Positions 1 to 8,749 of a stretch of 64,000 nucleotides of DNA are shown piece by piece. Positions within the stretch are counted from its first letter, which is position 1. Each line of letters begins with the position of its first letter. Under the pieces are notes generated by a model. The model was not told the origin of the DNA and ran no database searches. It was given only the letters and a program-made list of their open reading frames with translations. The translations under genes were made by a program, and so were the position numbers. The stretch comes from Hyunsoonleella flava (lineage in GTDB: Bacteria; Bacteroidota; Bacteroidia; Flavobacteriales; Flavobacteriaceae), in the NCBI RefSeq assembly GCF_004310325.1, contig NZ_SIRT01000003.1, positions 238,181-302,180 of the forward strand, in the 5' to 3' direction.

Positions 1-706
1 TAGTGCTTAAATCTAAGTTTAAAAGTGCATTATTTGAGACATCTAATATTTTTAAATATGTATGAGATGAAACATCTAATGTCACTATTTGATTTGATGC
101 ACAATACAAACTTTCTAATTTTGTATTATTTCCAATATTTAATCCGTTTACCCTGTTATTTGAAATTGACAAAGAAACTAAATCTATATTTTGGCTTACA
201 TCAACATCCTCAATTCGGTTGTTTGAACAATTAACACTTTCTAATAACGTATTATTGGTAACATTCAGTAATGAAATTTGATTACTAGAACAATCTATTT
301 CTTTCAAATTAGTATTTGCACTAATATCTATATCTGTCAGCTGATTTGAACTACACAATAGGGTTATTAAATTAGAATTATTAGAAACATCTATTGTAGA
401 TAAATTATTTTCATTGCAGATTAAGGTTTCCAGAGCAATGAAATCCTCTATTCCATTTAAGTTTAAAATATCAAGGTCGTTAACAATAAGAGAAGTTACA
501 GTATCTATTCTATCAGTAAAAACTATTCCATTCCCTTCTATCCCATCTCCCATACTTGTATCGTCACCGACATCTACAATACCACCGTTTGCATCATGGG
601 TTTCTAGATACTTCTCAAAGTTTATATCAGGAATTGCTGTAGTTTGTGCAGTTGCGCACAGAGACACAAATAGCATTACCATAGAAACTAGAATATAATT
701 TTTCAT
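1..706 (-). CDS. Leucine-rich repeat secreted protein (3' part beyond window)
   Basis: The reading frame opens with ATG at 706 and runs off the left edge without a stop, so at least 235 residues are present. Residues 1-20 form a signal peptide ending in an Ala-rich AQ site (LCATAQ). After about residue 75 there are regular repeats of roughly 21-23 residues with a pattern like LxxLxCSxNxLTxIDVSxNTxL, the bacterial leucine-rich repeat form common in flavobacterial surface proteins. Such proteins usually end in a T9SS sorting domain, which would lie outside the window. It is the last visible gene of a minus-strand group with the three genes at 731-4274. The function (adhesion or binding) is inferred from the fold only. 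Confidence 0.85.
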   Translation of the reverse strand, partial: MKNYILVSMVMLFVSLCATAQTTAIPDINFEKYLETHDANGGIVDVGDDTSMGDGIEGNGIVFTDRIDTVTSLIVNDLDILNLNGIEDFIALETLICNENNLSTIDVSNNSNLITLLCSSNQLTDIDISANTNLKEIDCSSNQISLLNVTNNTLLESVNCSNNRIEDVDVSQNIDLVSLSISNNRVNGLNIGNNTKLESLYCASNQIVTLDVSSHTYLKILDVSNNALLNLDLST

Positions 707-730
707 AATTCTACTGGTTTATCCTAGATG

Positions 731-2989
731 TTATTTATGTCTTTTTTTCTTATCAATTTGTTTATGATAATGCATCTGCTTATCAAAACGTTGCATCAAT
801 TTATCTATTAATTTATTTTTAAAATCAGGTTCAGTTTTCACCTTGTTCCAGAAAACGTCATTATCAATATCATAACCATCTTCTCTTAGATTTTTCTCGG
901 CAAGTTCGAATCCGTAATCAAAATCCTTACGTTCCACTTTAAAATATATTATTTCACCATGATCTGTATCCACAACATCATATTTTCGTTCATCATTTAC
1001 TGCTTTAAATTCTGTATTTTCATCTGTATCATCAGATGCAATTAATGATGCTTTAATTTTATTTTGCTTTAATTCTTTAACTATACTTAAAATATCTGAG
1101 ATTTGGCTTTTTAGCTGTTCTATCTGTAGTTCTTGTTTATTAACCTTAGTTTCTAAATTTTCTATTATTGGATTATTATCATTTGTATTTAAACCTACAG
1201 CAGTATTAACAACATTAAAACCAGTAATATTATTGCTACTTTCCCAAGCTATACCAACAATTTTCTTTACATCTTTAGTGGTTATTAAAGAAGGTGCAAT
1301 TGCTACACCAATGCCATCATTTTTCCCACTAGGTATTATATAATCCCCAATATTAACTTTACCGAAAACTTTTACAGGAACTTGTCCCATAAATGCTACT
1401 TTTTCATAATTACTTTCATAATTTTTTACAGGCATATTTCCTAAAACTATGGGTTTTAAAGAGATAACCATCATTCGCTCTGAATCTGCTGTATTTTTTG
1501 ATATTTTGCCACCTTTTACTCCAACTATATCGCCAAACGTCATTTTTTCATTTGAGTTAGCTCTTTGTAAATATTCTGCATAATCTCCCGCTCCAGATGC
1601 ATAAGTAACACCTTGATACCTGATTTTATTATTATCATATAAATTTTTGTAGTCATTTGCTTTTCCAACTGCAATACTTGATGTAACAATTTTCCCAGCC
1701 TCTACTACTACAACTGCTGCAGCGTATGCCACAACACCCCAACCAGGACTTGTTACACAAGCACCAAGACCAGCGCATGGTCTAACATCTGCAAGAGCGG
1801 CTCCTAAATCCCAACCAGCTTTTGCACCATCCAAAACAGCAAAAGAATAATCTACCCAAGCATCATAAATATCATATTCTAAAGAACCTTGGTCAAATAT
1901 ATAATCTGCATTATTAGCAAATTCTCCGTCAATCTCACCCTCAATTCTACCCTTCATTGTATTACTATTATCCCAAAAAGACACGAAATTATTTCCGTTC
2001 CTGCTATATTGATTGACTTTTATAGCTATACCTTGTGAACTCCCTTCTACTAGTACTGGGTAATTTGCTATATTAAGTCCAGGATCAACACCATCTACTT
2101 GCTGTTTTTGGTCTGCAAAATCATCTTCATCATCTATAGTTTCTCTATATGCAATAGCATCTGTATGCACATTAGAAAACAATCTTATTTGTGAATCTGA
2201 ATCAACCTCTACACTTCCTTTTAACAAGGTAGACTCATTGATGGTTAAATCATCAGCAACCAAACCAGTAAAGGTGGATTCTCCTACAACAGTTAAAGAG
2301 CCATTTAAAGTTGTTGGTGCATTTGGGTCGCCATCTGGTGGCCCTATCAAAGGGTCTCCAACATTTAAAGCTCCTGATAAATTAGATGCGCTTTGTCCTG
2401 TAACATTAAACGTATTGTTTAAGTTGGTTTCACCATCCACATTTAAATCTCCGGTTAAATTTGCAGGATTTCCATCTGCTATATTAAGCGTGCTATTTAT
2501 AGTAGTTGGTCCGTTAACTGTTAATTCTCTATTTAAAAACGTATCATCATCAACCTCTAAAGTACCGGTAGCCGTTATATCTCTGTGAGCTACATAAGGC
2601 ACGTAAGTTAATTTTTCAACACTCATATCCACAAAACCATCACCGTTATTAAAGTCTACTTCAACTTTTAAGGATTTTGGGTCTCCATTCCAATCAATCT
2701 TCTCAAAGTCATCATGATTTTCTGCACCAATAATTAAGTTTATTCTACCAAATTCATCTGTGGTTGTATTTTGTATTTCTGTAAACTCTACTACACCACT
2801 ACCTGGAGCTATAATCGAGAATTTAATAGCAATATCTGTAGTAGGCAGGTAGTTGTCTGGAGAATCTACTCCTGGTAATTCTAGAGCATCAGGTCCAATA
2901 ATAACCGCTTGATACGTTATACCATCAGTTTGTGCAAAGACTCCTGTAGCAATAAATAAAAATAAAATTAGGGTAATTATGCGTTTCAT
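731..2989 (-). CDS. Tailspike/appendage-like surface protein with possible G2 chaperone domain
   Basis: A 752-residue secreted protein. Residues 1-20 are a signal peptide (ATGVFAQ). An N-terminal domain (about 20-135) is followed by short repeats rich in L-x-V-x-G and T-x-N-x-T (about 140-260) that look like a beta-helix or beta-strand stack. At about 465-600 the segment starting GDYAEYLQRAN, with later GNMPVKN and VPVKVFG, resembles the G2/intramolecular-chaperone domain of phage neck-appendage proteins. A predicted coiled coil (about 620-660) and a very basic His/Lys-rich tail follow. There is no T9SS C-terminal domain, although the next gene upstream has one. Secretion and domain type are family inference, and the chaperone match is from memory of motif appearance only. 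Host role (adhesin, fibre) is unknown. Confidence 0.75.
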   Translation of the reverse strand: MKRIITLILFLFIATGVFAQTDGITYQAVIIGPDALELPGVDSPDNYLPTTDIAIKFSIIAPGSGVVEFTEIQNTTTDEFGRINLIIGAENHDDFEKIDWNGDPKSLKVEVDFNNGDGFVDMSVEKLTYVPYVAHRDITATGTLEVDDDTFLNRELTVNGPTTINSTLNIADGNPANLTGDLNVDGETNLNNTFNVTGQSASNLSGALNVGDPLIGPPDGDPNAPTTLNGSLTVVGESTFTGLVADDLTINESTLLKGSVEVDSDSQIRLFSNVHTDAIAYRETIDDEDDFADQKQQVDGVDPGLNIANYPVLVEGSSQGIAIKVNQYSRNGNNFVSFWDNSNTMKGRIEGEIDGEFANNADYIFDQGSLEYDIYDAWVDYSFAVLDGAKAGWDLGAALADVRPCAGLGACVTSPGWGVVAYAAAVVVVEAGKIVTSSIAVGKANDYKNLYDNNKIRYQGVTYASGAGDYAEYLQRANSNEKMTFGDIVGVKGGKISKNTADSERMMVISLKPIVLGNMPVKNYESNYEKVAFMGQVPVKVFGKVNIGDYIIPSGKNDGIGVAIAPSLITTKDVKKIVGIAWESSNNITGFNVVNTAVGLNTNDNNPIIENLETKVNKQELQIEQLKSQISDILSIVKELKQNKIKASLIASDDTDENTEFKAVNDERKYDVVDTDHGEIIYFKVERKDFDYGFELAEKNLREDGYDIDNDVFWNKVKTEPDFKNKLIDKLMQRFDKQMHYHKQIDKKKRHK

Positions 2990-3012
2990 AACAGTTGGGT
3001 TTTAAATTGGTA

Positions 3013-3546
3013 CTATATTTTTATGAGTTTTGAATTGAATAATTTTCCGTTTGAAATAGCTTTCAATGTATATGACCCCGAAGACAAGTTTTCGAGATTT
3101 ATTTGTATTTTTCTTGAAGGTGAAAAACTCTTAGAATAGACTAGTTTTCCTAAAACATTATATACTTCAATGTTGATATCTTTAGAAATACTTTCGTTAA
3201 ATGAAATTTGAATGTTGTAATCAAAAGGATTTGGATACACTATGGCCCTCAAACTACTGTAGGTGCTTTTAGTAACTTTAATACGTTCGTGCGGTTGCTG
3301 AAACCCTTGTCTCAAATAATAGCCATTATTTATTGACGTCCCTATAACACTTGATTGACCAATACTTTGGCTTACAACATACGTTCCTTTTGAGGTTTGA
3401 AATGTCTTACTAGAACCTCCAACTCCAACATTGGAGCGTATTATTTTGTACACTTTATCTTTTGTTCCGGATTGTCCATGTAATGCAGGCACTATCCAAA
3501 TCATTAAAAATAAAAGCGCAGTATTTTTTATCAATTTTCTTTTCAT
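3013..3546 (-). CDS. Short T9SS type A sorting-domain protein
   Basis: 177 residues. A signal peptide (about 1-24) is followed by a small domain with SIGQSSVIGTSINNGYY and QGFQQP, a pattern seen in short flavobacterial T9SS proteins. Residues about 100-177 are a T9SS type A sorting domain, recognisable by IVYPNPFDYNIQI, VYNVLGKLVY, LSSGSYTL and a final KLIKI. The protein should therefore cross the outer membrane by the Type IX system and be attached or released. It lies 23 bases upstream of the 752-residue protein and is probably co-transcribed with it, which suggests a shared surface structure. Confidence 0.85.
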   Translation of the reverse strand: MKRKLIKNTALLFLMIWIVPALHGQSGTKDKVYKIIRSNVGVGGSSKTFQTSKGTYVVSQSIGQSSVIGTSINNGYYLRQGFQQPHERIKVTKSTYSSLRAIVYPNPFDYNIQISFNESISKDINIEVYNVLGKLVYSKSFSPSRKIQINLENLSSGSYTLKAISNGKLFNSKLIKI

Positions 3547-3629
3547 ATTTATAACTGGTGTTACTTTTATGATACTCTAAACTAGAGTAACTAATCCATA
3601 TATGCTAGTGTGTCCATTGTTTGTCTACC

Positions 3630-4274
3630 TTAAAAATCGCAATAACATGTTGGTAAATTAATTATAAATCCTATTCCAAATTGGTGTGCATTCAACTTTA
3701 GTTTTTCAGCGCTAATCCCACTATTTATCAATATTGAGCTTCCATAATTATAGCCAGCAACAATTGCCGTACCACTAGAAATAGGATATTGCATGCTTAT
3801 TCCCGCCCTAAGAAATAAAATATTGTTGTTGAACTCTGGTTCCCCCACTAAATTGAAGACATCATTATTAATAGTTTGAGTACCTCTTACCAAAAACTCA
3901 TAACCCACTGAACCGTTTGCAAAAAACCTAAAGTCGTTATATTGAAATACTTTTATATCCGTTCCGCCTTTAATTCCTAAATAGCTTACATCCCATTCAA
4001 AGTAATTGTCTACACTACTTTCACTTCCAATTGCACCGTAGTTATTATAAGTTAATCCCCCTCTTAAAAATATAGTTTCCGCCTTATTAAGCGTGTGCCG
4101 ATATCCCATCCCAAAATATGATTTTGATTGAGACAGAAGATTATTTAAGCGCTGTCCTCGGGAATTCTCATAATCGAATGAAGAAATAGTAGAACCATAC
4201 TCCATATATAATTGTTGACTATTACAGTGCAACCCAAAGCAAACTAGAATTAAAAAAAGTAGTGACTTTTTCAT
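3630..4274 (-). CDS. Outer-membrane beta-barrel-like protein, unknown function
   Basis: 214 residues with a signal peptide (about 1-19). The rest alternates polar and hydrophobic residues (for example YFGMGYRHTL, IFLRGGLTYNN, FRFFANGSVGYEFLVRG, FGIGFIINL), typical of a small eight- to ten-strand outer-membrane barrel. It ends in an unusual CYCDF rather than an aromatic terminal residue. It is the first gene of the minus-strand group ending at the window edge, so it may belong to the same envelope structure as the T9SS and tailspike-like proteins. No specific family was recognised. Confidence 0.7.
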   Translation of the reverse strand: MKKSLLFLILVCFGLHCNSQQLYMEYGSTISSFDYENSRGQRLNNLLSQSKSYFGMGYRHTLNKAETIFLRGGLTYNNYGAIGSESSVDNYFEWDVSYLGIKGGTDIKVFQYNDFRFFANGSVGYEFLVRGTQTINNDVFNLVGEPEFNNNILFLRAGISMQYPISSGTAIVAGYNYGSSILINSGISAEKLKLNAHQFGIGFIINLPTCYCDF

Positions 4275-4876
4275 ATTGAGACTATTAAAAGGTGCTTGAT
4301 TGAAAACTGGTCTTAGAAATTTGAAGATATAGATGTTCTAAATGTCCTGTCCTTTCTAATAACAATCTAGACAGAAAGAAAAAAAAGCAATACAGTAAAA
4401 ACTTTATAAACGTAATGATATTAAAGGTTAGCATATATATTTAAGTTAGATTACTCCAAGGTATACATATAGACAGGATAAAAAAAATAAAACCGCTTAT
4501 GTCCACCTTTTGTCCATTCAAAAACATGCAATTCACATATGAACTTGGTTATTGTTGAGAAAAAAAAGTGATGACAAGATCATTTCAAATCCTGAAAAAA
4601 TTCAAGATTCTCAAACTTTAGCACAAGTCACTGTGGGAGACATTTTTATTGAGAATTAAGGGTATTAAACACAAACCACCTTTACTAAACCCTGCTATTA
4701 AATGTATCAGAATTGCCAAAAAGAGAAATAAACGTAATCCTATCAGTCATGAAAATAATTACTGATGAAGATTTCGAATATTTAAAAGTTAATTTTTGTG
4801 TTAAAAGCCATTGATTTGTAAACCTTTAGTATATTTTTTTATACATTAACATAAATAAAATTTAACACATCAAATT
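4275..4876. other. Intergenic gap between divergent genes, no gene supported
   Basis: About 600 AT-rich bases separate the divergent genes starting at 4274 (minus) and 4877 (plus). Both promoters should lie here. The longest things seen are very short frames, for example a 21-codon ATG frame at 4749-4814, with no recognisable motif. Nothing repeated or structured was convincing, so this is left as promoter-bearing or decayed sequence. Confidence 0.5.
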
Positions 4877-6154
4877 ATGAAAAAGACGACCTCAATAAAA
4901 TTAGGTTTAGTGTGTATGTTGTTGTGCTCTTTTTTTATGATACAAGCACAAGACACTCAAGCCATTAAAGAAATTAGCGGTACAGTACTTGATCAAGGTA
5001 CTCGTGATGCATTGATTTTTACGGATATAGTTGTTGATGGTACTAATATTAGTACAGTTACCAATTCGGATGGAGAATTCCTATTAAAAATTCCTTATAA
5101 ATATCTAGGTGAAAAATTAGTAATCACGCATCTCGGCTACGAAAGAAAACTTTTAAATATTGTAGACTTAGGTACTGATGAAAAAATTTATCTTAAGCCA
5201 AGTGTCACAGAGCTCACTCCGGTAAGTATCGCAGCTAATCCTTACGATGCAAGAACACTTGTAATGAAAACCTTGGCAAATAAAAGCACCGCTTACAATA
5301 ATAAAAATGCATTAATGACAGCTTTTTACAGAGAAACTATCAAGAAGCGGCGTCGTAATGCCTCACTTTCAGAAGCTGTTGTAAAAATCCATAAACAACC
5401 TTATAGTAGCCTTAGAAATGATCACATAGAGCTTATAAAGTCTAGGAAAAACACTAATTACTCTAGATTAGACACACTAGCTTTAAAATTACAAGGGGGG
5501 CCTTTTAGTAATATATATACTGATTTGGTTAAATACCCCGAATATATTTTTACTGAAGAAGATATAGATCTTTATAATTTTAATTATGAAACATCAACTA
5601 ATATTAATAAAAATTTGGTGTATGTTGTAAATTTCAAACAAAAGCCAAGTGTTAAAACGCCGATGTATTATGGTAAGCTTTACATTGATGCTAATACGCT
5701 AGCACTAACAAGTGCCAAATACAGTTTAAACGTTGAAAATAAAGAGCTATCTAGCCGTATGTTTGTTAGAAAAAAGCCCAGAAAAGTTGACGTTTACCCC
5801 ACTGAAGCTACTTATAAGGTAAAATATAGAACCCAAAACGGTAAGTGGCATTACGCATATAGTAATATTGGATTGACATTTAAAGTGAATTGGAAAGGTA
5901 AATTATTTAATAGTATTTATACGTTGAATAGTGAAATGGCCATAACTGATTGGGAAATTCCTGAAACTAAGATTGCGAAATCACGCGAAAAAATGTTAAG
6001 ACCATCTACCATTTTAACAGAACAAACCTCTGGTTTTTCCGATCCAGAATTTTGGGGCGCTTATAATATTATAGAGCCCGAAAAACCGATAGAAAATGCC
6101 ATTAAAAAAATCAAGAAGCAACTTGATAAGCAAAATAAAAAAGAAGAATCTTAG
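4877..6154 (+). CDS. Carboxypeptidase-like regulatory domain protein
   Basis: 425 residues. A signal peptide (about 1-24, ending MIQAQ) is followed by a CarboxypepD_reg-like beta-sandwich at about 32-110 (ISGTVLDQGT, TNSDGEFLLKIP, LGYERK). The remainder begins AANPYDARTLVMKTL and contains many beta-strand segments, as in the periplasmic part of DUF5686-type proteins, but it stops well short of a full outer-membrane barrel. The C-terminus is a Lys-rich tail. The family is widespread in Bacteroidetes, and its members often act beside TonB-dependent uptake or in envelope maintenance; the exact role is unknown. The gene stands alone and ends at a terminator shared with rimO. Confidence 0.8.
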   Translation: MKKTTSIKLGLVCMLLCSFFMIQAQDTQAIKEISGTVLDQGTRDALIFTDIVVDGTNISTVTNSDGEFLLKIPYKYLGEKLVITHLGYERKLLNIVDLGTDEKIYLKPSVTELTPVSIAANPYDARTLVMKTLANKSTAYNNKNALMTAFYRETIKKRRRNASLSEAVVKIHKQPYSSLRNDHIELIKSRKNTNYSRLDTLALKLQGGPFSNIYTDLVKYPEYIFTEEDIDLYNFNYETSTNINKNLVYVVNFKQKPSVKTPMYYGKLYIDANTLALTSAKYSLNVENKELSSRMFVRKKPRKVDVYPTEATYKVKYRTQNGKWHYAYSNIGLTFKVNWKGKLFNSIYTLNSEMAITDWEIPETKIAKSREKMLRPSTILTEQTSGFSDPEFWGAYNIIEPEKPIENAIKKIKKQLDKQNKKEES

Positions 6155-6173
6155 AATATGGATTTCTTAAGAC

Positions 6174-6211
6174 GAAAAACCGATAGAGCACTAAGCTATA
6201 TCGGTTTTTTT
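6174..6211. terminator. Bidirectional terminator between converging genes
   Basis: AAACCGAT pairs with ATCGGTTT around a small loop. A-rich sequence on the left and T-rich sequence on the right make it usable from both strands. It lies between the converging ends of the 425-residue protein and rimO. Confidence 0.75.
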
Positions 6212-7514
6212 ATGTTACAACTTCTCCATATAAATCAAAATCCTCTGCTTCTAAGATTTTTACAGTAGTAAATTCACCCGTTTTCAAATAGGTATTCGTA
6301 GCATCAACCAATACTTCATTATCAACATCAGGAGAGTCAAACTCCGTTCTTCCAACAAAATAGTTGCCTTCTTTTCTGTCAATAACTACCTTAAACTCCT
6401 GCCCTATTTTTTGCTGATTAAGCTCCCACGAAATTTGGGATTGAATTTCCATAATTTCATTAGCTCTATCTATCTTCACATCTTCTGGAACGTCATCTTC
6501 TAAATTATAAGCATGGGTGTTTTCTTCGTGGGAATATGTAAAACAGCCTAAACGCTCAAAGCGCATATCTTTTACCCATTGTTTCAATATCTCAAAATCT
6601 TGTTCGGTTTCTCCGGGGTAACCTACTATTAAAGTGGTTCTAATGGTCATTTCAGGGACTTTAGACCTAAATTCTTCCAGTAGTTTAGTGGTTTTTTCTT
6701 TTGTTGTACCGCGACGCATACTTTTTAAAATCGTATCTGAAATATGCTGCAATGGAATGTCCAAATAATTGCAAATTTTCGACTCACGATTCATCACATC
6801 CAAAACATCCATCGGGAAACCTGTAGGGAACGCATAGTGCAAACGAATCCACTCGATACCTTCAACTTTAACTAAAGCCTCCAGTAATTCTGCTAGGTTT
6901 CGCTTTTTATATAAATCAAGCCCGTAATACGTTAAATCTTGCGCAATCAAAATCAATTCCTTAACACCGTTAGCTGCTAGCTTTTCTGCTTCAAGTACCA
7001 AATCTTCTATAGGGGTGCTTTTATGCTTTCCACGCATTAACGGGATAGCACAAAATGAGCAAGGTCTATCGCAACCTTCAGCAATTTTTAGGTATGCGTA
7101 ATTTTTAGGCGTGGTTGTCAAGCGCTCACCAATCAACTCGTGCTTATAATCTGCACCAAGTGCTTTTAACAAACCAGGTAATTCTGTTGTACCGAAATAT
7201 TGATCTACATTAGGTATTTCCTTTTGTAAATCTGGTTTATAACGCTCACTTAAACAGCCTGTTACAAACACCTTGTCCACATCACCAGCTTCCTTCTTTT
7301 GTATAAACTCCAAAATGGTGTTTACACTTTCTTCCTTGGCATTATTAATGAAACCACAGGTGTTTATAACTACAATATTTCCCTCTTCCTCATGTACAAC
7401 ATCTTTACCACTGGCTTTAAGTTGCCCCATAAGCACCTCACTATCATAAACGTTTTTACTACAACCTAGTGTAATAACATTTATTCTATTTTTTTTAAGT
7501 GATTTTGTACGCAT
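6210..7514 (-). CDS. rimO: Ribosomal protein uS12 methylthiotransferase RimO
   Basis: 434 residues, normal for RimO. The N-terminal UPF0004 domain carries the three cysteines of one iron-sulfur cluster (C18 in TLGCSKN, C53 in NTCGF, C87 in TGCLSERY). The radical-SAM motif CDRPCSFC holds C148, C152 and C155 for the second cluster, and a TRAM-like domain ends the protein. The enzyme adds a methylthio group to the conserved aspartate of ribosomal protein S12. The gene is separated from ftsY by an accessory block at 7.6-14.7 kb; in many flavobacteria the two are close, as far as I recall. A TATCTTTG -7 box sits upstream. Confidence 0.96.
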   Translation of the reverse strand: MRTKSLKKNRINVITLGCSKNVYDSEVLMGQLKASGKDVVHEEEGNIVVINTCGFINNAKEESVNTILEFIQKKEAGDVDKVFVTGCLSERYKPDLQKEIPNVDQYFGTTELPGLLKALGADYKHELIGERLTTTPKNYAYLKIAEGCDRPCSFCAIPLMRGKHKSTPIEDLVLEAEKLAANGVKELILIAQDLTYYGLDLYKKRNLAELLEALVKVEGIEWIRLHYAFPTGFPMDVLDVMNRESKICNYLDIPLQHISDTILKSMRRGTTKEKTTKLLEEFRSKVPEMTIRTTLIVGYPGETEQDFEILKQWVKDMRFERLGCFTYSHEENTHAYNLEDDVPEDVKIDRANEIMEIQSQISWELNQQKIGQEFKVVIDRKEGNYFVGRTEFDSPDVDNEVLVDATNTYLKTGEFTTVKILEAEDFDLYGEVVT

Positions 7515-7534
7515 ATCAATTGTAAATCAGGGCG

Positions 7535-7570
7535 CAAAGATACAACTTAATTAAACCTTTTATATATTTG
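7535..7570. promoter_or_regulatory. Divergent -7 promoter boxes for rimO and the serine hydrolase
   Basis: On the minus strand TATCTTTG lies at 7535-7542, about 20 bases before the rimO ATG. On the plus strand TATATTTG lies at 7563-7570, 27 bases before the hydrolase ATG. Both fit the Bacteroidetes TAnnTTTG -7 consensus. No clear -33 TTG box was found for either, so only the -7 part is supported. Confidence 0.6.
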
Positions 7571-7597
7571 ATTGTCCTAAATTGAAAGCCTACGACT

Positions 7598-8671
7598 ATG
7601 AAAACAAAGATTTTTTTGTTGCTTTTGTTCCTCTCAATCGCTTTTGGTTGTTCTTCAAACGACACCAATGGAGATATCCAACAGCCCGATGAAAGTGTAT
7701 ATTTTCCACCTATTAACTCTGATACTTGGGAAACTAAATCTATTGATGATTTAAGTTGGAACCAGGATGCACTGGTTAATTTATTGGACTTCCTCGACGA
7801 GAAAAACACAAAAAGCTTTATAATACTTCATGACGGAAAGATTGTTTTAGAGGAATATATGAACGGTCATGACGCATCAAAACCCTGGTATTGGGCAAGT
7901 GCGGGTAAAACATTAACTACAGCAATTTCTGGTATTGCCCAAGATGAAGGCATTATAGATTTGAATGCTAAAGTTTCAAATTATTTGGGCGAAGGCTGGA
8001 CAAGTGCACTTTTGGAAAAAGAAAATCTCATTACATGTAAACATTTGTTATCTATGAATTCTGGTTTGGATGATAGCCTTGGAGATAATGTTTCAAAAGA
8101 GAACTTACAATACAAAGCTGATGCAGGAACACGTTGGGCATATCACAATGTTTACAAAAAAATGCAAGATGTTGTAGCCTTAGCTAGTGGTAGCAATTGG
8201 AATACTTATTTTACTAGTAAACTAAAGAATAAGATTGGTATGACGGGTAATTGGATTCAAAATTCAGATTTTAACGTGTATTGGAGTAATACGAGAAGTA
8301 TGGCAAGATTTGGTTTATTGATTTATGCAAAGGGCAAATGGAATAATTCTCAAATAGTACCTGAATCTTTTTTGAGCGAAGCTACAAACACATCACAAGA
8401 CATTAATAAGTCCTATGGATATCTATGGTGGCTCAATGGAAAAGCTAGTTATCATTTACCTGCTACCCAGCTAGAGTTTAATGGCGAATTAATTCCAAAT
8501 GCTCCTGATGACACCTTTGCTGCTCTAGGAAAAAACGATCAAAAAATTTACGTTGTACCAAGTAAAAAACTGGTTATCATTAGAATGGGTAATAAGGCCA
8601 ACAACGATGCCTTAGCACTCTCTAGTTTTGATAATGATTTATGGGAAAAAATCAACTTATTAATTAATTGA
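7598..8671 (+). CDS. Serine hydrolase lipoprotein, beta-lactamase/PBP family (copy 1)
   Basis: 357 residues. A lipoprotein signal peptide ends in AFGC with the lipid cysteine at C18. The class C beta-lactamase / penicillin-binding-like fold is shown by SAGK (S101 nucleophile, K104) and YHN (Y182-N184), followed by NTRSMARFG and SYGYLWWLNG, typical of the family. Related enzymes are esterases, D-aminopeptidases or carboxypeptidases, and the substrate cannot be told from sequence. The next gene is a clear paralogue (same order of motifs, about half identical by eye), so this is a tandem duplication. It lies in an accessory block between rimO and ftsY. Confidence 0.9.
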   Translation: MKTKIFLLLLFLSIAFGCSSNDTNGDIQQPDESVYFPPINSDTWETKSIDDLSWNQDALVNLLDFLDEKNTKSFIILHDGKIVLEEYMNGHDASKPWYWASAGKTLTTAISGIAQDEGIIDLNAKVSNYLGEGWTSALLEKENLITCKHLLSMNSGLDDSLGDNVSKENLQYKADAGTRWAYHNVYKKMQDVVALASGSNWNTYFTSKLKNKIGMTGNWIQNSDFNVYWSNTRSMARFGLLIYAKGKWNNSQIVPESFLSEATNTSQDINKSYGYLWWLNGKASYHLPATQLEFNGELIPNAPDDTFAALGKNDQKIYVVPSKKLVIIRMGNKANNDALALSSFDNDLWEKINLLIN

Positions 8672-8749
8672 TATTAATAGATTGTAATTTAGCAAACAAC
8701 AACCTGGGTGAGATACCTTAATTACATTTATAGAAGCATAGCGTTTAAC

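Noticed and set aside
2238..2588. Plus-strand 116-codon frame inside the tailspike-like gene
   Set aside because: It results from regular Thr/Asn/Gly codon use on the opposite strand and has no family features.
4749..4814. Short frame (21 codons) in the 4.3-4.9 kb gap
   Set aside because: No recognisable motif and too short; base composition does not differ from the surrounding non-coding sequence.
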